A DNA stretch of 51,482 nt from assembly GCA_024636005.1 (NCBI GenBank), contig JAGXHV010000061.1, positions 1 to 51,482 of the forward strand, read 5' to 3'. Both the position numbers and the translations under genes were made by a program. This stretch comes from Bacillota bacterium (GTDB taxonomy: Bacteria; Bacillota; Clostridia; Peptostreptococcales; Acidaminobacteraceae). The notes under the pieces were generated by a model, which worked only from the letters and a program-made list of their open reading frames with translations, was not told where the DNA came from and searched no databases. Below, one piece after another: positions 1 to 5,885 of this stretch; position 1 is the stretch's first letter, and every line of letters begins with the position of its first letter.

Positions 1-90
1 ACCTGTTCCCATACCGAACACAGAAGTAAAGTCCTCCAGCGTCGATGGTACTTGGCGGGCAGCTGCCTGGGAGAGTAGAACGTTGCTGGT
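1..90 (+). rRNA. rrf: 5S ribosomal RNA, 3' part
   Basis: The window opens inside a 5S rRNA. The conserved CCGAACACAGAAGTAAAG block (loop B/C region), the GATGGTACTTGG segment and the closing GAGAGTAGAACG region are all present in order. The 5' third lies outside the window, and the exact mature 3' end is uncertain by a few bases. An intrinsic terminator follows directly, so this is probably the last gene of an rRNA operon. Confidence 0.93.
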
Positions 91-97
91 TAAAGAA

Positions 98-132
98 AAG
101 AGCTCAATGAGAAATCATTGGGCTCTTTTTTT
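98..132 (+). terminator. rRNA operon terminator
   Basis: Stem AGAGCTCAATGA / TCATTGGGCTCT with a GAAA loop, followed by a run of T, directly after the 5S gene. Confidence 0.9.
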
Positions 133-133
133 A

Positions 134-210
134 CGATTTTTTGCGAAGCGAAAATATCGACCGAACGTAGTATTATTAATGTTTTGTGAAACTAAACATT
201 GATAATGCAG
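134..210. repeat. Hairpin repeat elements, first pair
   Basis: Two hairpins sit side by side. The first (134-159) has a GCGAAGC core with arms near CGATTTTTT / AAAATATCG. In the second, GTAG at 167-170 is followed by arm ATTATTAATGTTT (172-184), a 9-nt loop, and arm AAACATTGATAAT (194-206), which pair along 13 positions with one T/G wobble. The inner part of the second recurs almost unchanged at 504-526 inside the broken 5S copy. Confidence 0.7.
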
Positions 211-263
211 GAGTCACACTGTTGAAGTTAAAATTCAGTTGAAGGTGTGATATAAAGGATTGT

Positions 264-374
264 ACATTTTTACATAATGATCAGATGGACATAGAAAGTA
301 GTGAATGTTTTTTACATATTGAACTTATATACATAGCCGCTAATGTATTTTTACATAACGAACAGATGGACATA
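264..374. repeat. Direct repeats forming the left flank of the hairpin element
   Basis: The block TTTTTACATAA..GA.CAGATGGACATA occurs at 267-293 and 347-374, with a degenerate version at about 310-340 and a fourth copy at 742-766. In the 347 and 742 copies it runs straight into GGCTAGTG and a hairpin. Related text (GAACATAGAT..AT..GGCTAGTA) precedes the hairpins at 36437 and 36524, so this flank is part of the repeated unit rather than local tandem duplication. Confidence 0.7.
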
Positions 375-447
375 AGGCTAGTGTATTTGCTTCGCAAACA
401 CACCTACGCCCTAATGATCTCTTCGAGATAATTAGCACCTACGCGAA
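369..447. repeat. Two tandem hairpin elements with conserved ACCTACGC borders
   Basis: Positions 369-410 are identical over 42 bp to 760-801. The unit reads GGCTAG, arm GTGTATTTGC, loop TTC, arm GCAAACACAC, CTACGCC. A second hairpin follows at once (411-435): arms CTAATGATCTC and GAGATAATTAG around loop TTC, then CACCTACGC. Stem sequences differ completely between the two, but the border motif and triloop are the same. Confidence 0.85.
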
Positions 448-469
448 ATTTTTCTAGTGAAAAATTTTA
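442..469. repeat. Hairpin element abutting the 5S fragment
   Basis: Border CACCTACGC, then arms GAAATTTTTC and GAAAAATTTT around a TAGT loop. The right edge joins the 5S-derived sequence at CCTCC. Read on the minus strand, GGAG therefore lies immediately 5' of this hairpin, where the other copies mostly have GTAG. Confidence 0.75.
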
Positions 470-614
470 CCTCCAGCGTCGATGGTACTTGGCGGGCAGT
501 TGCAATGTTTTGTGAAACGAAACATTGGGCGTAGGTATGGTTCTCGCGCAGCGAAACTATACTAGCCTCTCAGAAGCATACCACACATTGTAGAGTAGAA
601 CGTTGCTGGTTAAA
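470..614 (+). pseudogene. Interrupted 5S rRNA fragment
   Basis: Positions 470-503 match the intact 5S at about 34-67 (from CCTCCAGCGTCG to GGCGGGCAG plus TGC), and 592-614 match its last part (AGAGTAGAACG through GTTAA). The 5' half is missing, replaced by hairpin repeats, and 88 bp of hairpin elements sit between the two matching parts. A separate terminator follows. It cannot fold into a 5S rRNA as it stands, so it is a relic of a duplicated 5S gene. Confidence 0.85.
504..591. repeat. 88-bp hairpin-element insertion inside the 5S fragment
   Basis: It contains hairpin AATGTTT / AAACATT, then GCGTAG and a second hairpin with arms GTATGGTTCTCGC and GCGAAACTATAC around loop GCA, then TAGCCTCTCAG. 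The outer ends CAATGT and ACATTG are inverted repeats. The second hairpin is in the opposite orientation to the elements at 369-469 and matches the layout at 36315-36354 (GCGTAGGT, hairpin, ACTAGCGTCTCAG). Confidence 0.8.
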
Positions 615-615
615 T

Positions 616-655
616 AAAAAGAGTCTGATGATTTTTTCATCAGACTCTTTTTATT
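616..655 (+). terminator. Terminator after the 5S fragment
   Basis: Stem AAAGAGTCTGATGA / TCATCAGACTCTTT with a T-rich loop and a run of T. Its stem differs from the terminator at 98-132, so the 5S fragment came from a gene with its own terminator rather than from duplication of the first 5S with its tail. Confidence 0.88.
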
Positions 656-741
656 TGCATTTTTTTACTGTGTTGTGAGAGTTACATAAGAAATAGCAAT
701 TTTTCACTTAAACGTACATATGACAACAAGTCTATCGTTTC

Positions 742-822
742 TTACATAGTTTGTAGATTGACATAAGGCTAGTGTATTTGCTTCGCAAACACACCTACGC
801 CAGATTTTACTGCGTAAAATCT
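742..822. repeat. Hairpin elements at the 3' end of lysC
   Basis: Flank (742-766), the exact 42-bp copy (760-801), then a further perfect hairpin AGATTTTAC / GTAAAATCT around TGC (802-822). The last hairpin lies 14 bp beyond the lysC stop and may act as its transcript end on the minus strand, although no clear U run follows. Confidence 0.8.
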
Positions 823-835
823 ATGCTCTTTTCTT

Positions 836-2044
836 TTACAATCCAAAGTATTCATGAACACTTTCTAGTGCAATTTGCGACTTATCCTGTGCGATGATGC
901 ACGATATCTTTATTTCAGATGTGGAAATCATCTCTATATTGATACCAAGATCATAAAATCTTCCGAATAACCCGGAAGCGATTTTTACATCCGATGTCAC
1001 GCCAGTTCCGATAATGGATAATTTTGAGACTTCTTTTTTAATTCTCGCTGGCGAGGAACCAACATCATCAACATAAGCATTGATTGCGGGCATAATATGA
1101 TCCAAGTCTTCAGAGGGGACTGTAAATGAGATATCATTTAAACCATCATGATTAAGGTTTTGGATAATCATATCAATATGCACATTTAAATTGACCAGTG
1201 AAGAGAACAATTTAAAGGCAATACCAGGTTTGTCAGGAACGTTGGGTACAGATATTCTAACTATGTTTTCATCAATTGTGATACCTCTTACTTGTGCTTT
1301 TTCCATTTTATTCACTCCTATGATTTCTGTTCCTTTTGAGTTAAAGTCAAAGGCAGATCGAACTACCAATTTGGTGTTGTTCTTTCTTGCAAGTTCTATG
1401 GACCGGGGATGCATGACACCGGCCCCTAATTTTGCCATTTCCAACATCTCATCATAGCTTATCGACTTCAGAAGACTTGCAGACTTGACCAGACGTGGAT
1501 CTGTGGTATATATACCAAGAACATCGGTGTATATTTCACATTGTTCTGCTTCAAGAGCGATTGCTAGCGCTACTGCGGTTGTATCTGATCCACCTCTACC
1601 AAGTGTCGTAATATCGCCATTTTGAGTGGTGCCTTGAAAACCCGCGACGATAACAATACGATCCTGTTCAAGCTCTTGTTTAATTCTTCGAGTATCTATC
1701 GCATCAATTTTAGCCTTTGAATAAATCTCATCGGTCTTTATTCCACATTGTGGTCCTGTAAGAGAAATAACATCAAAGCCTTTACTTTCAATGGCGATGG
1801 CGAGCATTGCTATTGAAAGTTGCTCCCCTGTTGAGACCAACATATCCATTTCCCTGGATGATGGATTGGGGTTCAGCTCACGGGCCATTTTGATTAGAGC
1901 ATCGGTTGAGTCGCCCATTGCGGATACTACTACAACTGTTTGATAACCTCTTTTTTTTGTTTCAATAACTCTGTTTGCAACATTTTTTATACGTTCAATA
2001 TCAGCGACAGAAGTGCCTCCATATTTTTGAACAATTAAGCTCAT
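836..2044 (-). CDS. lysC: Aspartate kinase
   Basis: Phosphorylates aspartate, the first step to lysine, threonine and methionine. The N-terminal kinase domain (about 1-235) opens with VQKYGGTSVAD and contains the S-x-GE motif region (LVSTGEQLS) and GRGGSDTTAVALA. Two ACT domains follow (from about 265 and 340) for allosteric control by amino acids. At 402 residues it has the usual single-chain length. I start at the ATG at 2044, 5 bases after AAGGTGG; a GTG three codons upstream lies inside that ribosome site. It is the last gene of pheB-hom-lysC, 17 bp after hom. No lysine riboswitch lies in front of it. Confidence 0.95.
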   Translation of the reverse strand: MSLIVQKYGGTSVADIERIKNVANRVIETKKRGYQTVVVVSAMGDSTDALIKMARELNPNPSSREMDMLVSTGEQLSIAMLAIAIESKGFDVISLTGPQCGIKTDEIYSKAKIDAIDTRRIKQELEQDRIVIVAGFQGTTQNGDITTLGRGGSDTTAVALAIALEAEQCEIYTDVLGIYTTDPRLVKSASLLKSISYDEMLEMAKLGAGVMHPRSIELARKNNTKLVVRSAFDFNSKGTEIIGVNKMEKAQVRGITIDENIVRISVPNVPDKPGIAFKLFSSLVNLNVHIDMIIQNLNHDGLNDISFTVPSEDLDHIMPAINAYVDDVGSSPARIKKEVSKLSIIGTGVTSDVKIASGLFGRFYDLGINIEMISTSEIKISCIIAQDKSQIALESVHEYFGL

Positions 2045-2061
2045 ATTTTCCACCTTATTTT

Positions 2062-3255
2062 CTATTCGTAGATTAAATAGTATTTATAATCACAGTTCAA
2101 CTGTGAAGAAAGTTTATTGAGCTTATCAATCAAATTTTCCTCGTTTATATCAGTGAGTTTCATGAAATGTGTTTCTTCTGATACAGAAACATGTTCTTCA
2201 TTTATGTCATTTGATGATACTCCAGCCAACTTAACAATCCAATTGGATTTGTCTGGAAATAATTTTACCAACGATCTATTTTCAAGCTTTTTACTGACTC
2301 TGATTTTAGTATTTAACATCAGATCTACCAAATCACCTAGGACAGATGTTGCTGTAGCCATTTGGCCAGCACCTTTTCCTATAAACATAAGTTCTCCAAC
2401 AGCTTCACCATGGACTCGAACTGCATTGAACTCGTTGTCAATTGAAGCGAATTTTGAGGATTTGCTTACTAAAACTGGCCTAACAGAGCAATAAAAACCA
2501 TCCCTTATAACTTTTGTGATCCCAATAAGTTTTATGTTCAAAAGTTCTTGATTAAAAAAGACAATATCTTCTGCATCAATTTGTGTGATGCCTTCCACAG
2601 GTATTGATTTCCAATCTACATCGATATTCAGTCCTAATTTTGTAAGAATGGCGATTTTTCTGACTGAATCGAGACCTTCAACATCTGAAGTCGGGTCAGT
2701 TTCTGCAAAGCCTAAATTTTGAGCCATCAAAAGCGCAGTGTTGTAACTTAAAGATTCATTGTTCATTTTCGTGAGAATATAATTGGTTGTCCCATTGACG
2801 ATTCCTGCAATCTCAAGAATTTGGTCACCTGCCAAATTTTCTTCAAGAGTCTTTAAGATAGGAATTCCTCCGCCTACACTGGCTTCGTATCTTATGCTGG
2901 TATTGTTTTTGAGCGCCAGAGCTGTCAGAAGATTCCCCTTTTCAGCAATCAAGTCCTTGTTGGATGTGATGACTGGAATGCCTTTTGATAAGAAATATGA
3001 AACATATTGGAATGCCGGTTCAATGCCACCAATGGACTCAATTGCAACATCGAAAGACAGTTCTTTAAAGTCTTCAAAATTGTTTGAAAACAGCTCGTAA
3101 TAGGGTAGATGTTTATAATTTTCAGGATGGTTGACCATAATCCGTTCGACATTCAGTTCTTTTCCATAAATTTCTTTGAAACGGGGTCTGTTTTTCATGA
3201 TGAGTTCATAGACGCCTGATCCGACAGTTCCATGTCCAAGTAATGCAATTTTCAA
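2062..3255 (-). CDS. hom: Homoserine dehydrogenase
   Basis: Reduces aspartate semialdehyde to homoserine. The NAD(P)-binding Rossmann motif is at the start (ALLGHGTVGSG). The catalytic region has SNKDLIAEKG, YEASVGGGIPI and NGTTNYIL, with the family signature ending around ETDPTSDVEGLD. The C-terminal 80 residues (from about 315) are an ACT-like regulatory extension. It starts with TTG, 8 bases after GGAGG; no ATG or GTG fits better. It sits between pheB and lysC, so the operon covers the branch toward threonine and methionine. No thrB or thrC is visible nearby. Confidence 0.93.
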   Translation of the reverse strand: MKIALLGHGTVGSGVYELIMKNRPRFKEIYGKELNVERIMVNHPENYKHLPYYELFSNNFEDFKELSFDVAIESIGGIEPAFQYVSYFLSKGIPVITSNKDLIAEKGNLLTALALKNNTSIRYEASVGGGIPILKTLEENLAGDQILEIAGIVNGTTNYILTKMNNESLSYNTALLMAQNLGFAETDPTSDVEGLDSVRKIAILTKLGLNIDVDWKSIPVEGITQIDAEDIVFFNQELLNIKLIGITKVIRDGFYCSVRPVLVSKSSKFASIDNEFNAVRVHGEAVGELMFIGKGAGQMATATSVLGDLVDLMLNTKIRVSKKLENRSLVKLFPDKSNWIVKLAGVSSNDINEEHVSVSEETHFMKLTDINEENLIDKLNKLSSQLNCDYKYYLIYE

Positions 3256-3287
3256 AATGATGCCTCCTAAATAGATTGGTTTTATTG

Positions 3288-3731
3288 TTATGACTCTATA
3301 GCGTCAAGTACAAACTTGTAAACGCCTTCAATCTTTTGAATTTCCTGAGTCAATGATGAAAGTGTCGATGTCATTTCAGAAATATCAAATGTGATAGTGA
3401 CACTAGCTTTATTCTCTATGGGGATACTTTGACTAATGGTTAAAATATTTCCTTTGTTGGTCGCAATGACTTCGAGAATTTTTGACAAAACCCCAAGATG
3501 ATGACTAAGAGTCATTGATATGGTGGCTTTTTTGCCTACTAGTCCATCGGTCAATGTAAATACGAATTCGTTGTATTTATAAAAGGTGCTTCTACTTATT
3601 CCTACAATCCCAACTGCCTCCGCGACTGAAAGTTCACTGTTTTCACGCAATAATTCTTTAACTTCTATAACTTTCATGAATACTTCCGGTAATACATCAA
3701 CATGTATCATGAGATAATCATTTTTAATCAT
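3288..3731 (-). CDS. pheB: ACT domain protein of the PheB (UPF0735) family
   Basis: 147 residues, the usual length for PheB/YszB-type proteins. The N-terminal third contains a short helix-turn-helix-like segment (LSVAEAVGIVGISRSTFYKY). The C-terminal 75 residues are an ACT domain (ATISMTLSHHLGVLSKILEVIA), which normally binds amino acids. The start is the ATG at 3731 after GGAGG; an extension upstream would run through the promoter leader. As first gene of the hom-lysC operon it is probably a regulator or sensor of aspartate-family flux, but its biochemical role is not established. Confidence 0.88.
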   Translation of the reverse strand: MIKNDYLMIHVDVLPEVFMKVIEVKELLRENSELSVAEAVGIVGISRSTFYKYNEFVFTLTDGLVGKKATISMTLSHHLGVLSKILEVIATNKGNILTISQSIPIENKASVTITFDISEMTSTLSSLTQEIQKIEGVYKFVLDAIES

Positions 3732-3786
3732 AAACCCTCCTAGTCCGCGCATGGCGAACACGTGTCCGCGATTAGCCATTGAAAGA

Positions 3787-3815
3787 AGTATAGCACAGAT
3801 GAAATATCGATACAA
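3787..3815 (-). promoter_or_regulatory. Promoter of pheB-hom-lysC
   Basis: On the minus strand TTGTAT, 17 bp, TATACT with a TGC extension upstream of the -10. The leader of about 50 nt contains GCGGAC, loop ACGT, GTTCGC, a short GC-rich hairpin just upstream of the GGAGG ribosome site. Confidence 0.7.
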
Positions 3816-3828
3816 CCATAAATTGTTA

Positions 3829-3862
3829 AAATAAAAAAAAGTTCAACAATTTCTTGTTGAAC
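3829..3862 (-). terminator. Terminator of the DUF1904 gene
   Basis: On the minus strand GTTCAACAA, 4-nt loop, TTGTTGAAC, followed by eight T. It separates the upstream DUF1904 gene from the pheB promoter. Confidence 0.85.
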
Positions 3863-3875
3863 TCTCATGGAATCT

Positions 3876-4202
3876 TTAATAATGTATACCATTTTCATAG
3901 TAATCTTCTTTTTCAAGGGTGGTGAAGAAGATTTCAGTAGTGATATATCCAAAAGGTTTTAAAGATTTATCAATGGCAACTGCGACACGATCTTTGCAGG
4001 ATTGACCACGATCAAACCATTTTACTTCAATCAGAGGATATAGTTCAATCTGCACTCCATCAAAAATGAATTGGGTCTCAATGCATTCCAGAGTGAAAAA
4101 ATCTCTAGGTGTATCGGTTATGAGTGACAATTCATTGACCAACTTTGAACTGACTTCTTTTACAGTGCTTGCTTTAACACCTTTAAAAATGAGTTGTGGC
4201 AT
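3876..4202 (-). CDS. DUF1904 family protein
   Basis: 108 residues. The N-terminal MPQLIFKGVK and the later LIEVKWFDRGQSCKDRVA block are typical of DUF1904, a family with a tautomerase/MIF-like fold and no fixed function. The proline right after the start Met is where 4-oxalocrotonate tautomerases keep their catalytic base, but activity here is inference only. The start at 4202 has GGAGC 8 bases upstream. It is transcribed on its own or as the tail of the run from 5812 and ends in its own terminator. Confidence 0.8.
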   Translation of the reverse strand: MPQLIFKGVKASTVKEVSSKLVNELSLITDTPRDFFTLECIETQFIFDGVQIELYPLIEVKWFDRGQSCKDRVAVAIDKSLKPFGYITTEIFFTTLEKEDYYENGIHY

Positions 4203-4228
4203 AGAAAAGCTCCTTTCATAATTACTGA

Positions 4229-5812
4229 CTAGATTTTACAATCGGTGGACAGTGTCATGTTCTTTCCGCTTTCTTTGGCTGCATATAAAAGGTCATCAAC
4301 AGTTTTGAAACCTTCGTCAAAATTTGATTTTGAGTGACAAAGTAGCCCAATACTTACCGTAATTGGATCGGATTTAAAGGACCAGCTGATGGATTCTACA
4401 TTTAATCTAAGAGCTTCAGCTATATCCCAAGGATTGGTTTTTTCTGTGTTTTGGATGACGACTAAGAATTCCTCGCCTCCATATCTTCCAGCATATCCAA
4501 CACCAGTCATAGTGTGGTCGATCACTTGAGCGACTTTTCGGATGACTTCATCACCAATCAAATGTCCAAAAGTATCGTTGATTTCCTTAAAATCATCAAT
4601 ATCGACAATTGCAAGTGCTGTTCTTGAAGAAATTTCGCTCTCATATCTGTCGACGAGTGCCATTCTATTGTAAAGACCGGTTAGACCATCTTTTATGGAC
4701 TTTTCATAGACCTCTTTTGTTAGGGCTTTTACTTTGAAGTACTCTTTGATGATGATCAGAATCAATAAAATTAGGAGTATTGCAATAGCTGATACTATTC
4801 CAATGATTCTCATCTGTCGATTTGACTCTGCTTCCATAGAGCGATTTTCGAGAGCTCTCAATTTTTCATTGATGAGTTCGGAACGATTCACTTCCTCTTT
4901 CATATCAAAATCATAAGCATCTTCAAGCACAAGTTCTGAAGACTTTTGATACTCTCCAGTGTTGTAATAGGCGTAAGCAAGGTCATATTTGAGGTACTCT
5001 TTAAGGTTCGTATATAAATCTCCAAAATTTGTCGATTGTAAATGTTCATATGCTTCTTCAAGTAGTGGAACGGATTTTTCATATGCTCCCAGTTTATTGA
5101 GAACAAAAGAAGACTCCCATAATGCGTTCAACTTGAGATTCCAGTTTGCTTCCATGTACGATGAACCAATTGATTCGATGGTCTGAATTTGAACTTCAGT
5201 AGTATCATGTACCAGACTTTCTGTAATAGACAACATTATTTCATTGTCTTCAAGAAAATCTCCGAAAATCCAATCATAATCCAGTGGTGCTTTTTCGAGA
5301 TGAGATTTAGCAATGATAAATGAGTCTAGTGCAAGGTCATATTCCTCATAAGAATATGATATCAGACCTGAAAACGTATGATAGAAACCTTTACCGAGTT
5401 CATAGCCTTTACTGCTCGCAATGACCAACATTTTTTCGAAGTATTCAAAGGCTTTTGTGTCTTCATATAACGTATAATAAACACTCCCAAGATAATAATA
5501 ACCGATCATTTCGTTATATGAGTCATTATTTTGAATACTTGAATCCACAAGATCAAGCCCATGTAACAGCATTTGATCTGTATCTCCAAGTAGATTGTCT
5601 ATTTCAAGGATCATTCTCAATGACTTCAACTTTTGATCGTTATCTGATTCATTTAATGAATCAATGAGAATTTTGTAGGCCTCTTCGAAATTTTTATCAT
5701 CTATAAGTGTATTGATAGTATCGCTGTCAGAAATGGTAGTTGCTGATACAGGTGAGAGATTAGAGCTGATAAAAAAAATCAAAAGTATGGATATAACAAT
5801 TTTTTTAATCAC
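4229..5812 (-). CDS. Diguanylate cyclase with extracytoplasmic TPR sensor
   Basis: 527 residues. A signal-like first helix (3-20) leads to an all-helical TPR region (about 30-310) expected outside the membrane. A transmembrane helix (about 336-356) follows, then a cytoplasmic GGDEF domain (365-525). The active-site loop is GGEEF (445-449), and DIDDFKEINDTFGHLIGD is intact, so it should make c-di-GMP. No RxxD product-inhibition site is seen upstream of the GGEEF. It starts at GTG after AAGGAT. It lies third in a minus-strand run behind a c-di-GMP-riboswitch-controlled surface protein and a protease, though a terminator separates it from the protease gene. Confidence 0.88.
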   Translation of the reverse strand: MIKKIVISILLIFFISSNLSPVSATTISDSDTINTLIDDKNFEEAYKILIDSLNESDNDQKLKSLRMILEIDNLLGDTDQMLLHGLDLVDSSIQNNDSYNEMIGYYYLGSVYYTLYEDTKAFEYFEKMLVIASSKGYELGKGFYHTFSGLISYSYEEYDLALDSFIIAKSHLEKAPLDYDWIFGDFLEDNEIMLSITESLVHDTTEVQIQTIESIGSSYMEANWNLKLNALWESSFVLNKLGAYEKSVPLLEEAYEHLQSTNFGDLYTNLKEYLKYDLAYAYYNTGEYQKSSELVLEDAYDFDMKEEVNRSELINEKLRALENRSMEAESNRQMRIIGIVSAIAILLILLILIIIKEYFKVKALTKEVYEKSIKDGLTGLYNRMALVDRYESEISSRTALAIVDIDDFKEINDTFGHLIGDEVIRKVAQVIDHTMTGVGYAGRYGGEEFLVVIQNTEKTNPWDIAEALRLNVESISWSFKSDPITVSIGLLCHSKSNFDEGFKTVDDLLYAAKESGKNMTLSTDCKI

Positions 5813-5830
5813 ACATACACATCCTTATCT

Positions 5831-5862
5831 AAAAAAAAGTGGACTATTAGTCCACTTTTTAT
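5831..5862 (-). terminator. Terminator after the subtilase gene
   Basis: Stem GTGGACT / AGTCCAC with loop ATT. On the minus strand it is followed by an eight-T run that reaches toward the cyclase start. A symmetric T run on the plus strand makes it potentially bidirectional. Confidence 0.85.
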
Positions 5863-5885
5863 TTTACTACTTTATCCATATTTTG

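Noticed and set aside
360-822. CRISPR-like spacing of short repeats
   Set aside because: The constant parts are only 8-10 bp borders, intervals are irregular, orientation switches, and the parts between are self-complementary stems rather than spacers. No cas gene is nearby.
836-2053. GTG start of lysC at 2053
   Set aside because: That GTG is part of the AAGGTGG ribosome site of the ATG at 2044, which also matches the family start.
2062-3880. Lysine riboswitch or threonine T-box upstream of pheB-hom-lysC
   Set aside because: The leader from the mapped promoter to pheB is only about 50 nt and lacks any T-box core or the lysine aptamer motifs.
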